DNA of 64,000 bases from Streptomyces sennicomposti (GCF_019890635.1 NZ_JAIOAB010000014.1:1-64000); one strand, 5' to 3'. Numbered from the stretch's first letter, positions 44,620 through 52,695 are shown. Translations and numbers: made by a program. The notes: a model not told the origin generated them from the sequence alone.

Positions 44620-45081
44620 CTAGCCGTGGAAGTGGTTGCGCTTGATCACGGCCTTGCGGATGTTGACCGTGGTGCCGCCCTTGTGGCCGCTCGCGCTGAA
44701 GACCTGGACGGCGATCCAGCCGCCGAAGATGACGGCGGCCAGGATGATGAGCTGGGTGATGAACGCGGTCAGGGCGGCGATGAACGCGGTCAGCAGGAAC
44801 AGCCCGCCGCACACCGCGCCGAACCCGATGCCGCCGAGGGCGATGTTCACGGCTGTGCGGGAGACGGCCGGCTTGGCTGCGACCAGTTCGGGCTGTGCGG
44901 GGTGGACGGCGTAGCCGGTGACGACCCGCCCATCCGGCAGGACGATGCTCGCCACCGCCGGCACGGTGCCCGGCTGTACGGGGGTGAGCGGCGCGGCCGG
45001 GGCGGTAGGCGTGAGCGGGGTGGGCCGGTGGACTTCCACGGCCCGCACGGCGGGCGCGTGGCCGGTGTTCTCGGGGTGCAT
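44620..45081 (-). CDS. Small AICE membrane protein
   Basis: A 153-residue protein: a Pro/Ala-rich N-terminus, VASIVLPDGRVVTGYAVHPAQPELV, then two transmembrane helices (ALGGIGFGAVCGGLFLLTAFIAALTAF and LIILAAVIFGGWIAVQVF) and a basic tail with INIRKAVIK-like motif. Its place between tra and rep suggests a spread (Spd) protein that helps plasmid movement between mycelial compartments. AAGGGA upstream of the ATG. Confidence 0.8.
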   Translation of the reverse strand: MHPENTGHAPAVRAVEVHRPTPLTPTAPAAPLTPVQPGTVPAVASIVLPDGRVVTGYAVHPAQPELVAAKPAVSRTAVNIALGGIGFGAVCGGLFLLTAFIAALTAFITQLIILAAVIFGGWIAVQVFSASGHKGGTTVNIRKAVIKRNHFHG

Positions 45082-45102
45082 GCGGAATCCCTTCCGGTGC
45101 TT

Positions 45103-45269
45103 GGTCAGGGAGGCGGGGCCACCCCCTGCCAGGGTGGCTGTGAAGGGGGTTTCGGGGGTGCCGGCCAGGGCGCTTCCCTGACTCCCTGGACGATCATTTA
45201 CGCTGGTCAGGGCCAGGGATGCGGGTCAGGGAGGCGGTAAGGGAGTTCTCCCTGCCTCCCTGACCCGGA
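45103..45269. repeat. GGTCAGGGAGGC repeats downstream of the TraB-like gene
   Basis: GGTCAGGGAGGCGG occurs at 45103-45116 and 45224-45237. The latter forms a perfect 12-bp inverted repeat with GCCTCCCTGACC (45254-45265), with a second AGGGAG/CTCCCT stem inside. GACCCGGA, the 8-mer recognised by some Streptomyces TraB proteins, occurs once at 45262-45269. It may be a terminator or part of a transfer (clt) site. Confidence 0.5.
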
Positions 45270-45285
45270 CCGGGTGCGGTTCCCT

Positions 45286-47403
45286 CTACTCGGCGGCGGA
45301 AGCGGAACCGTCGGTGTCGCGGTTGGCGAGGGCACGGGCGACGCGGTCGCGGCCGACGACCATGCGCCCGTCGGACTTGTACGGCTCCGCCCCCACGTCC
45401 TCCAGCACCCGCTTGAGGTCGCCGGGTGTCCAGCCGCCGTAGGCGTCCTGGTTCAGCGTGGTGAGCCGCTTGAGGACGTCGGCGGTGAGCACGCGCGGCG
45501 CGTCACCGAGGACGGCGAGGATGTCGGCGAGCGGGTCGTGTTCCTCGCCCCGCTCGATCACGTGCAGGGTCGTGACGCCGTCACGCATCCGCTTCGCCCG
45601 CTCGGCCACCTCGGCCGCGGTGTCGGTGTCGATGTAGTGCGTGCGCACCGTGATGGACGACTGGCCGGCCGGGATGGCGATGCCGTCGGAGGCGACGACG
45701 ACCGTGCCCTTGTCCAGCCCCGGGCGCAGCAGGTTCGGGGCGGCGCCGCCGTCGACGGCCTTGTCCCCCAGCGCCATGCGCGCCTGCGACTCCGTGCCCA
45801 GGGCGAGGGAGGCGCGGGTGTGGGCGCCCTCGCGGACCAGCTTGGGAAGGTTCTGGTCGGTGGGGTCCTGCGTGCCCTGCCACAGCAGCACGTTCACGGC
45901 CCGCCCCTGGTTGTGGATCTTCCGCGCGGCCATGAAGTACCGGGACGTGGCCTTGCTCCCGCCGTACGGGCGCTTGTCCGCGTCCTTGACCGGGCACATG
46001 AACGCCACCTGCGCCTCATCCACCAGCAGGATCAGCGGCGGGAAGTCGGTCCCGGCCGGCGCGGTCAGGCGGCGCTCCATCTCCTCCACACCGCCCTCGA
46101 CCATCTCGGTCGCCTCGATCACGTGGTCATCGGTCGGCCCCTGGATCAGCACCGTGGCGAGCCCGTCGAACATGGCCCAGTCGCCCGCGCCTTTCAGGTC
46201 GGCAATCCGGAACTCGACCGTGCGGTCCAGGGCCAGCCACAGAGCGAGCGCACGCAGCGCGGCCGTCTTGCCCTGGTTGGACAACCCGGTGATGAGCAGG
46301 TGCCGCTGATACAGGCTCAGCGCCGCCGCCTCGCCGCGCAGGTCCTGGCCCCACGGGGCCTTTCCCTTGGCGTAGTCGGCGGTCAGGGTGTCATCCGTGA
46401 CCAGCGGAGACGGGCCGATCGGCTCATCGAGCGCCCCGGAGTCGGCGATCCACAGCCGCACCGTGCGGGCGGCGGTCGGGATGGTGATGAACACTTCGTG
46501 TTCGTGCCGGGTCAGGTTCTCCGCGAGCTTGCGGCGCCGGTTCTGCACCTCGATCGTGGACACCCCGGACGGCAGGGTCACGTCGACTTCGACACCGCAT
46601 CCGGCAATCCGGATCGGTCCGAGCATGGACGCGCCGGCGTCGCCCATCTCCTTGATCGCGTTGCGCAGCGCGGGTACCCCGAGGTCGCGCAGGGCCTTGA
46701 CCACGATCGACGGCGTGATCGGCTCACCCTCCCCGGACCGCTCGTTGGCCGGGAGTGCCCAGGCGGGTGCGGCCTGCTGTTTACGGCCGACCGACCACAG
46801 GGCCAGCAGACCCAGGAACGGGCCGATCGTAAGCGCGGGACCCCACACGATGTGCACGATTCGGATGAGCAGGGCGATGAAGTCGATCGTCGCGGACAGG
46901 GGCGTGATCACGTCGCCGACGTGGTGCGTGTTCAGGGCCATGACGACACCGAGGGCGACCAGGACGCCGATGCTCATGCCCGCACCGACGGCCACCCCCT
47001 TGGCGGCCTCCACCGGGGAGTGGAGCAGGTCCATGCGGCGGTGGTGGCGGGCGGCGCGGAACCGCGTCAGGCGCTCCTCCCACTCCTCGGCCGCTTCCAG
47101 GTTCCCCGCGGCTTCGGCGGCACGGATCATCCGCTCGTAGCGGGCGCCGGTGCGGCCGTCCCAGGCGCGACGGGCCACGATCCGCCCGCCGTTGAGGGTG
47201 TAGAGGCTGTGCCGGGCAGCCGCCCGCACCGTCGCCCGGGTTGTCTCATGCGTGACGGCCGTCTTCACCGCGCGGCCGGAGCGCACCCACAGCGGCACGG
47301 GCCGCGCGGGCGGGGTGTCGGGGACGACCGTCAGCACCGTGGGCGCCGCGTCCGGGGCCGGCGGGTCGGTGTGCTTGTGGAGGTGAACGACGTTCTCAGA
47401 CAT
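45286..47403 (-). CDS. TraB-type FtsK/SpoIIIE DNA translocase
   Basis: A 705-residue conjugative translocase. Two central transmembrane helices (residues ~137-200), Walker A GLSNQGKT (373-380), Walker B LILLVDEAQ (457-465). The C-terminal LTTLNQDAYGGWTPGDLKRVLEDVGAEPYKSDGRMVVGRDRVARAL is a winged-helix candidate for recognition of the transfer site. TraB proteins move double-stranded DNA between hyphae as a hexamer with no relaxase. ATG 47403 has GGAGAG upstream. Confidence 0.93.
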   Translation of the reverse strand: MSENVVHLHKHTDPPAPDAAPTVLTVVPDTPPARPVPLWVRSGRAVKTAVTHETTRATVRAAARHSLYTLNGGRIVARRAWDGRTGARYERMIRAAEAAGNLEAAEEWEERLTRFRAARHHRRMDLLHSPVEAAKGVAVGAGMSIGVLVALGVVMALNTHHVGDVITPLSATIDFIALLIRIVHIVWGPALTIGPFLGLLALWSVGRKQQAAPAWALPANERSGEGEPITPSIVVKALRDLGVPALRNAIKEMGDAGASMLGPIRIAGCGVEVDVTLPSGVSTIEVQNRRRKLAENLTRHEHEVFITIPTAARTVRLWIADSGALDEPIGPSPLVTDDTLTADYAKGKAPWGQDLRGEAAALSLYQRHLLITGLSNQGKTAALRALALWLALDRTVEFRIADLKGAGDWAMFDGLATVLIQGPTDDHVIEATEMVEGGVEEMERRLTAPAGTDFPPLILLVDEAQVAFMCPVKDADKRPYGGSKATSRYFMAARKIHNQGRAVNVLLWQGTQDPTDQNLPKLVREGAHTRASLALGTESQARMALGDKAVDGGAAPNLLRPGLDKGTVVVASDGIAIPAGQSSITVRTHYIDTDTAAEVAERAKRMRDGVTTLHVIERGEEHDPLADILAVLGDAPRVLTADVLKRLTTLNQDAYGGWTPGDLKRVLEDVGAEPYKSDGRMVVGRDRVARALANRDTDGSASAAE

Positions 47404-47510
47404 GCTGGAAGCTCTCCTGACTGCCCCCGGCAGGGGGCGGGAGTGAGGGGTGAGCCGGGGTGGCCGTGTCCGTGGAAAGAGGCGGCCACCCCGGCACCGG
47501 GGCGAACGGA

Positions 47511-47828
47511 TCAGAACCAACCGGACGACTTCTTGGCCGCCTTGGCACGGGCGGCCTCGGTGATGAGCCGCTGCCGCTCGGCGTGCAGCGCGGACAGCTC
47601 AGCGGTCAGCCGCGTCTCGGCGGCCGACCCGAGCGTGTCGATGCGCTGTTCGGCGCGGTCGGTGCTGCGGCCACGGCCGGCCCGGTAGGCGCCGCCGGCC
47701 AGGGCGCGGGCCATCGCCCGCCGCTCACTGCCGTTCAGCGGCCACCACTCACCCCGGCGGACCGCTTCCAACTTCTTCGTCACGGACTGGATCTCGCGCT
47801 CCAGACGGCGGATATCGGCGTTGCGCAT
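47511..47828 (-). CDS. AICE hypothetical coiled-coil protein
   Basis: A 105-residue charged protein starting MRNADIRRLEREIQSVTKKLEAVRRGEWWPLNGSERRAM. Two helical segments with heptad spacing (residues 5-25, 55-95) suggest a coiled coil. It is in the transfer operon, directly after the RRQRL-type gene. No known function, conserved in Streptomyces elements as far as I recall. Confidence 0.78.
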   Translation of the reverse strand: MRNADIRRLEREIQSVTKKLEAVRRGEWWPLNGSERRAMARALAGGAYRAGRGRSTDRAEQRIDTLGSAAETRLTAELSALHAERQRLITEAARAKAAKKSSGWF

Positions 47829-47830
47829 GC

Positions 47831-48160
47831 TCAGGCACTCCTTCGGGAGTCGCAGGGAACGCACATGCCGAGCGTGGGCGGGATGACGTATCCGGCATCC
47901 CGGCGGCACTCGGGGCAGGTGCGGCGGGCGGCGTTGGCGCGGGCCAGGGCCGCCCACTTCGCCGCCGTCATGGGGCGGACGGGCTTGGCCAGGTCGACGC
48001 GGTAGAGGTGGGCGACCAGGGGCGGCCGGCGGCGGCGCGGCCGTTCGAGCTGCGCCGCCACGTCCTGACCACCCGGGCGCAGGCCGCGGGCGCGGAGCTG
48101 GCGGCGGGTGGCGTACCCGTCCGGGGCCAGGCGCCAGCGGTAGACAGGCAAGGTGCTCAT
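47831..48160 (-). CDS. RRQRL-motif zinc-binding AICE protein
   Basis: A 109-residue protein with LAPDGYATRRQLRARGLRPGGQDVAAQL, the RRQRL-type motif, and two CxxC pairs (CPEC, CVPC) for zinc at the C-terminus. The ATG overlaps the stop of the GGDEF gene (ATGA). Typical of the Streptomyces AICE transfer operon; function unknown. Confidence 0.85.
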   Translation of the reverse strand: MSTLPVYRWRLAPDGYATRRQLRARGLRPGGQDVAAQLERPRRRRPPLVAHLYRVDLAKPVRPMTAAKWAALARANAARRTCPECRRDAGYVIPPTLGMCVPCDSRRSA

Positions 48161-48771
48161 GCGGCGCCCCGGCGTCCGGGCCGCCGTCCGGCGACGGAGG
48201 CGAGCATCCGGCCCAGGCGGGCGCGGCGGATACGGGAAGACGAGCGTTTCGCCGCGTACATGGCCTCGTCCGCGCGCCGCAGCAGCCCGGACAGATCCTC
48301 GCTCGGGTGGTCGGCGCGGCGGACCCAGCCCAGCGACACCGACGTGTGCACCTCGGGCGCGGTATCGGCGGGGCGAGCCAGGACGCGGGCGAGGGTTTCG
48401 AGGCGCTGGCCGGCGGCGTGGTCGCGGTCGATGAACACGGCGGCGAACTCGTCCCCGCCCAACCGGCCCGCCACCCCGCCCCGGCCGACCCCATGGGCCA
48501 GCCGCGCGGCCGTCGCGGCGAGCAGGGCGTCACCGACGGCGTGGCCGTGGGTGTCGTTGACCTGCTTGAAGCGGTCCACATCGGCCAGGACGACGACCGC
48601 CCGCCGGTCGCGCAGCAGGCGACGGGCGCGGCGGGTGAAGGCGTCCCGCGTCCATAACCCGGTCAACGGGTCACGGCGAGCGGTACGCAGACGCCGCACC
48701 ATCCACACGGTGTGGACTGCCCAGCCCGCAGCCAGGACCGCCGACACGGCCAGGAGATTGAGCGGGCTCAC
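48157..48771 (-). CDS. Membrane-anchored GGDEF diguanylate cyclase
   Basis: A 204-residue protein: one transmembrane helix (LLAVSAVLAAGWAVHTVWMV) and a complete GGDEF domain. DPLTGLWTRDAF (34-45), LADVDRFKQVNDTHGHAVGDALL with metal Asp64, and RLGGDEFAAVF with intact GGDEF (105-109) suggest activity. The inhibitory RxxD site is missing (G-R-G-G at that place). GTG 48771 overlaps the upstream stop (GTGA). It should make c-di-GMP, which controls Streptomyces development through BldD and sigma-WhiG. A GGDEF on an AICE could alter host signalling or feed the co-encoded membrane effector. Confidence 0.9.
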   Translation of the reverse strand: MSPLNLLAVSAVLAAGWAVHTVWMVRRLRTARRDPLTGLWTRDAFTRRARRLLRDRRAVVVLADVDRFKQVNDTHGHAVGDALLAATAARLAHGVGRGGVAGRLGGDEFAAVFIDRDHAAGQRLETLARVLARPADTAPEVHTSVSLGWVRRADHPSEDLSGLLRRADEAMYAAKRSSSRIRRARLGRMLASVAGRRPGRRGAA

Positions 48772-49625
48772 GCGACCACCCGCTTCCACGCGGCCCGCAG
48801 CCGGACCTCGGACGCGGAGTGGCCGGCGGCCCGGAACCGGGTGGCCATCTCGCGGTAGGACAGCGGGGGAGTCTGGCTGTGCCGGATCTGATCGACCAGC
48901 GTGTCCAGCGCGTCATCGGTGAGTGCGGGTGCCGACTCCAGCGCTGGAACGGGCTCGGTGGGACCCCACACGGGCAGTTCCCAGCGGGCCGTGACGCCAG
49001 GTGTGACGGGGGTCGTCACGCAGGTCAGCGCCCTGCTCGTGTCCTCGCCCGCCCGCGCCGTCTCCAGCGTCGTCCACGCCTTCGACAGTGTCTCGGCGGT
49101 CTTCGCCTGGACGCGTGCGACACGCGCGCCGGCCGCCGTGACGGCCGTCAACCGGGTCTCCTCGGTGGCCGCTTCCGCCCTCAGTCGGGCGCGGGCCACG
49201 GCCGCCTCGTCGCGGGCTTCCTGCTGGATGCCGCGGATCGCGTTCAGGGCGGTGTCGGTGAGCGCGGTCCGCTCCCACAGCCCGTGCACCAGCCACAAGG
49301 CTTTCGCGGCGATGGGCAGCCAGGCGACCGCGAGCCACGCGGCGGCGGAGCCGTCGGTGGTGAGGGCGTGGGCGACCAGGACGCCGGCGGCGAGCAGGCC
49401 GAAGCACCAGCCGACCGCGATCACGGCGTGGCTGTGGTCGCCCTGCGCGGCGAGGCGGCGTTCGTACGCGAGGGTGGCCAGCCAACCCCCGTCGATCCCC
49501 AGACCGACGACCAGGGCGACCGGCCACGGCACCGCCCCGCCCAGCCACATCACGACCACAGCCAGGGTCAACACCATGGACACGGCCGTCATCGCGACGG
49601 CCGGCAGTACCGTCCGGCCCCTCAT
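48768..49625 (-). CDS. AICE membrane protein with C-terminal HTH-like domain
   Basis: A 285-residue protein with four N-terminal transmembrane helices (MTAVSMVLTLAVVVMWLG, PVALVVGLGIDGGWLATLAY, AVIAVGWCFGLLAAGVLVAHAL, AAWLAVAWLPIAAKALWLV), a long coiled coil (RTALTDTALNAIRGIQQEARDEAAVARARLRAEA), and a C-terminal ALTDDALDTLVDQIRHSQTPPLSYREMATRFRAAGHSASEVRLRAAWKRV that reads like a DNA-binding helix-turn-helix. It resembles SpdB-type spread proteins. It overlaps both neighbours by 4 bp. Confidence 0.82.
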   Translation of the reverse strand: MRGRTVLPAVAMTAVSMVLTLAVVVMWLGGAVPWPVALVVGLGIDGGWLATLAYERRLAAQGDHSHAVIAVGWCFGLLAAGVLVAHALTTDGSAAAWLAVAWLPIAAKALWLVHGLWERTALTDTALNAIRGIQQEARDEAAVARARLRAEAATEETRLTAVTAAGARVARVQAKTAETLSKAWTTLETARAGEDTSRALTCVTTPVTPGVTARWELPVWGPTEPVPALESAPALTDDALDTLVDQIRHSQTPPLSYREMATRFRAAGHSASEVRLRAAWKRVVA

Positions 49626-50074
49626 GCCGCCGCACCCCCCAGGGTGAGCAGGACGGCGAGGATGAGCAGCGCGCCGCCGGCCATGGTGAGATCGACCGCG
49701 CGGCGCAGGCAGGTGAACTTGGCGACCGCCAGCCGCGACAGCCCGGCCACGTCGGCGGCCAGGTCGCGGGTGACGGCATCGCTGATCTGGTCGGGGGCCA
49801 GGGTGGCCCACAGCGGGAAACCGTGCCGGCCGCGCAGGTTCGGGCGGACCGAGCGCAGCAACAGCCCGGCCGCGCCGATCAGCACGGCCATACCGAGCCC
49901 GCCGACGACGGCGGCCGGGACGGTCAGCGGCAGGTCGCGGGCGAGCGACCAGGTCCCGGCGAGCACCGCGCCAACGAACGCCAGCAGCAGCGCGGTCTTG
50001 CTGTCCGTCCGCGCGATCTCCGCCTTCACCTCGGCGTGCGCGGCCATCAGGTCCCGTCCGGCGGTGGCGCTCAT
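49622..50074 (-). CDS. Pycsar-effector-like membrane protein (DUF5706-like)
   Basis: A 150-residue protein. MSATAGRDLMAAHAEVKAEIARTDSKTALLLAFVGAVLAGTWSLA resembles the start of the Pycsar effector (PycTM) family: an amphipathic helix, then AxEVKxEIxRxDxK before the first transmembrane helix. Two more hydrophobic segments (PAAVVGGLGMAVLIGAAGLLL and LTMAGGALLILAVLLTLGG) follow. In Pycsar, such proteins break the membrane when a cyclic nucleotide binds. No adenylyl/uridylyl cyclase is nearby; the GGDEF protein two genes later is the only nucleotide cyclase in the operon. Confidence 0.72.
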   Translation of the reverse strand: MSATAGRDLMAAHAEVKAEIARTDSKTALLLAFVGAVLAGTWSLARDLPLTVPAAVVGGLGMAVLIGAAGLLLRSVRPNLRGRHGFPLWATLAPDQISDAVTRDLAADVAGLSRLAVAKFTCLRRAVDLTMAGGALLILAVLLTLGGAAA

Positions 50075-50340
50075 GCGGCACCACCCGGCAGGCTCGCGCC
50101 GGCGGTGTGGTTGAGGAGCGCGACGCGGGCGGCCAGCGCCCGGCGGCGGGCGCGGCGGATGCGGCGGGCGTCCAGCTCGGTCGGCGTGCGGTCCAGGGTG
50201 GCGATGTGCGCGTCGAGCAGTTCGATGTCCGCGAGGATCACGGGCATCTCCGCCTCGACCGCGTCCAGCTCGGCGGCCGTCGGCTCGATCCAGTCCGCGA
50301 ACGCCGTAACAGCGTCCTGAACAGTGACGATGTCGTTCAT
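50071..50340 (-). CDS. DUF6284-like small AICE protein
   Basis: An 89-residue acidic-then-basic helical protein: MNDIVTVQDAVTAFADWIEPTAAELDAVEAEMPVILADIELLDAHI, then RRIRRARRRALAARVALLNH. It matches the small conserved AICE proteins that I remember as DUF6284. It begins the overlapping operon (ATGA overlap with the Pycsar-like gene) and is preceded by AGGGAGAA. Confidence 0.8.
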   Translation of the reverse strand: MNDIVTVQDAVTAFADWIEPTAAELDAVEAEMPVILADIELLDAHIATLDRTPTELDARRIRRARRRALAARVALLNHTAGASLPGGAA

Positions 50341-50436
50341 GGGTCGTGGTTCTCCCTAGCAGGTGGCAACGGCCCGAACGCGGTCCCCGGGTTGCGCCCC
50401 GGGGACCGCTCGCCGTTCATGGGTGAGTGGGTGAGG

Positions 50437-50592
50437 TCAGCCGCGCTTCGCCGTGCGGCCGTAGGCGGCGTTCAGCTCGGCCGCCGCGTCCTTGCACTTG
50501 CCGGAGGTGATCCGGTCGTAGACCTCCTGGCCCTTCTTCACGTTCTCCGGGCTGGTCAGGTCGGTCGTCTGCTGCGCCTTCTTGCCGAACAT
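50437..50592 (-). CDS. 51-residue AICE protein
   Basis: A short frame starting MFGKKAQQTTDLTSPENVKKGQ, with SGKCKDAAAELNAAYGRTAKRG at the end. CAGGAG lies a few bases before the ATG. Codon usage is Streptomyces-like (GC in third positions). It is upstream of DUF6284 in the same direction, and probably the first gene of the operon. Function unknown. Confidence 0.75.
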   Translation of the reverse strand: MFGKKAQQTTDLTSPENVKKGQEVYDRITSGKCKDAAAELNAAYGRTAKRG

Positions 50593-51143
50593 GCAGGGCT
50601 CCTGACGTGGTCGTAGGTGCTGGAGAGCGGCCGGTGGACCGGCCCCGGCTCCCCGCGCCCTCGCCCGTACGGCCTCGCGCAGTGCGCGGTCCGGACGGGC
50701 GGGAGAGGCAGCCGGCCGCAGCGTCAGCGCTGCGAAACCAGGAACGGACCGGGATCACTGCACGGGCGCCGCCGGCCGGTCCGTACCGGCAGCGCCTCAG
50801 TAGTCGTCGATGCACACCGACCTCCCGCAGATCGCAGGAACAAGGGGGCGCGGATCCGTGCCGCGCGGGCCGTCTTTTCGACTCGGGGAGACGGGGCCCA
50901 CCTATGCAGTTCTCAAAGAACGACCAGCTCAGGGCACGAAGCGAGCAACTACCGCCGCCCACTGCCGGGCACTCCCGACCGGCTAGCGCCGCCACGGCGC
51001 GAACGTCGGTGGCAGCCCCAACCAGGATGACCAACTTGGCTAGCCCGGTCGGGATGAGACCAACGTAGCCATCCTGGCTAGCCACGTCAACACCTGACTA
51101 TCTTGGCTGTCCCAATCGAGGGGGAGGGTCGTAGCATCGGGGC
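50593..51143. promoter_or_regulatory. Divergent control region with repeated GGCTAGCC operators
   Basis: 551 bp with no gene. Boxes: CCGGCTAGCG (50979), TTGGCTAGCC (51036), CTGGCTAGCC (51074) and TTGGCTGTCC (51103). TGGCTAGCCA at 51075-51084 is a perfect palindrome. They cluster in the last 170 bp before the GntR-type gene, which is probably the KorSA-like repressor that binds them to control itself and the divergent transfer operon. Confidence 0.72.
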
Positions 51144-52010
51144 ATGACCTTCACGCCCGAACCCCTTGATCCGGACGATGACCGGCCGCCGTACGAGCAG
51201 GTGGCGAGCTCTCTCAGCGCCGCCATTCGGATGCGGAAGCTAGGGCCTGGTGACAAGATCCCGTCGCAAAAGGAGCTGACGGAGATCTACGGCTTCGCTC
51301 GCGCCACAATCCAACGGGCTCTCCGCGAACTGGAGGACGAGGGGCTTGTCGTGTCCCGCAAGGGCAGCGGCGTGTACGTACGCAACCGCACCGAACGGCC
51401 GGCGGGTCTACGTCCCTATGTGGAGCAGGCGTTCGCAAGCCCGAACGTGTCGATCGACTTCGCCGGATTCTCCAGCGAGACACTGCACGGAGCACTTCAG
51501 GAACCCGTCGACAAGATCCGCGTTGGACGCCTGACCCCGACGAGCATCAACATCCGCATCTTGGTGCCGGATATGTCAGTGCCTCAGGCTGCACCCGTCC
51601 GGCGCGAGGACGGAGCCGACGACCCGCGCCTGCGAGCCCGCATGCACGACATGATGGTCAGCTTCACTCGGAGCATCTCCAACACGATGCACGAACTGAG
51701 CGTCCTAGGGCTCGTCGCTGACGCTAGGGTGAGCGTGCGTACCCACAGCGGCACGCAGTTCTTCAAGCTTTACGTGATCAACCAAGAGGACGCCTTCTTC
51801 GGGTACTACCCGATCCGGCCGAACAAGGTTGTAGTCCAAGGCGAAGCCATAGAGATCTACGACTTGGTGGGGGCAGACGCCACGCTCTTCCACTACTCGC
51901 TCAACGAGGGTGATTCGTCCAGCGGAGCCCAACAGGTCAACCAGGCGCGCATGTGGTTCGACAGTGTTTGGGACACCATCGGAAGGGATTTCGACCCTAA
52001 TGGGAAGTAG
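51144..52010 (+). CDS. GntR-family regulator of the AICE
   Basis: A 288-residue regulator. N-terminal GntR winged helix (YEQVASSLSAAIRMRKLGPGDKIPSQKELTEIYGFARATIQRALRELEDEGLVVSRKGSGVYV) and a C-terminal domain of about 190 residues I do not recognise (IDFAGFSSETLHGALQEPVDK..., FFKLYVINQEDAFFGYYPI). It probably does the work of KorSA/Pra in pSAM2 by repressing transfer and replication. Its GC is a little lower than that of the host genes. Overlaps the HAD gene by 11 bp. Confidence 0.9.
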   Translation: MTFTPEPLDPDDDRPPYEQVASSLSAAIRMRKLGPGDKIPSQKELTEIYGFARATIQRALRELEDEGLVVSRKGSGVYVRNRTERPAGLRPYVEQAFASPNVSIDFAGFSSETLHGALQEPVDKIRVGRLTPTSINIRILVPDMSVPQAAPVRREDGADDPRLRARMHDMMVSFTRSISNTMHELSVLGLVADARVSVRTHSGTQFFKLYVINQEDAFFGYYPIRPNKVVVQGEAIEIYDLVGADATLFHYSLNEGDSSSGAQQVNQARMWFDSVWDTIGRDFDPNGK

Positions 52011-52695
52011 TCAGCTCCTCGACGTCATCCGAGCCACCAGGGCAGTCTTCTTTGACTTCGATGGGCCTGTCTGCGATGTGTTCGCGGGACGCCCGGCCGC
52101 CGAAGTCGCCCGCCACCTCGCGGAGACCTTGGTTCGACACGACGCAGCGCTTGGCGCCAAGGCATCCGGCGTCGATGACCCGATGGAGATCCTGCGTCTT
52201 GCTCCCCAGGGGGGAGAACCCGCCCTCCGGGAAATTGAAGAAGAGCTGACCAAAGCGGAGGTGACGGCCGTCAAACTAGCAGGGCCGCCTATCCCAGATG
52301 CGGTAGCTGCTCTGAAGGCTGCTCAGTTGTCCGGGCGGAAGGTAGCCATCGTCAGCAATAACTCGACGGCTTGCGTGCGGGCCTTCCTTATGCTGCACGA
52401 TCTACGTCACCTCGTGGATACGGTTGTCGGTCGTGCTCCGTACTGGCCAGACGCGATGAAGCCGGACCCTCACTCGTTGCTGAAGGCCGCTGCCCAACTG
52501 GCTGTGCATCCCCATGACTGCACCCTCATCGGTGACTCCGTGACGGACGTGGAAGCCAGCAAGGCCACCGGCGGCCACTCCATCGGCTTCGCCAATAAGC
52601 CGGGCAAAGATCGTTCCCTGAGCGATGCCGGCGCGGACGTCGTTATCTCCGCGATGACCGCGGTAGCCGAAGCGCTCAATCATTCCCCCGCCTGA
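52000..52695 (+). CDS. HAD-superfamily phosphatase
   Basis: A 231-residue haloacid dehalogenase-type hydrolase. Motif I VFFDFDGPV (Asp19 nucleophile, Asp21), motif II VAIVSNNST, motif III Lys in PDAMKPDPHS, motif IV LIGDSVTDVEA. It resembles beta-phosphoglucomutase/Gph-like phosphatases. It is translated with the GntR gene through an 11-bp overlap, so its product might make or remove the regulator's ligand. Substrate unknown. Confidence 0.9.
   Translation: MGSSQLLDVIRATRAVFFDFDGPVCDVFAGRPAAEVARHLAETLVRHDAALGAKASGVDDPMEILRLAPQGGEPALREIEEELTKAEVTAVKLAGPPIPDAVAALKAAQLSGRKVAIVSNNSTACVRAFLMLHDLRHLVDTVVGRAPYWPDAMKPDPHSLLKAAAQLAVHPHDCTLIGDSVTDVEASKATGGHSIGFANKPGKDRSLSDAGADVVISAMTAVAEALNHSPA

Noticed and set aside
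45274..47688. 804-codon open frame on the plus strand
   Set aside because: Antisense to the TraB-like gene, which has Walker motifs and a good ribosome site.
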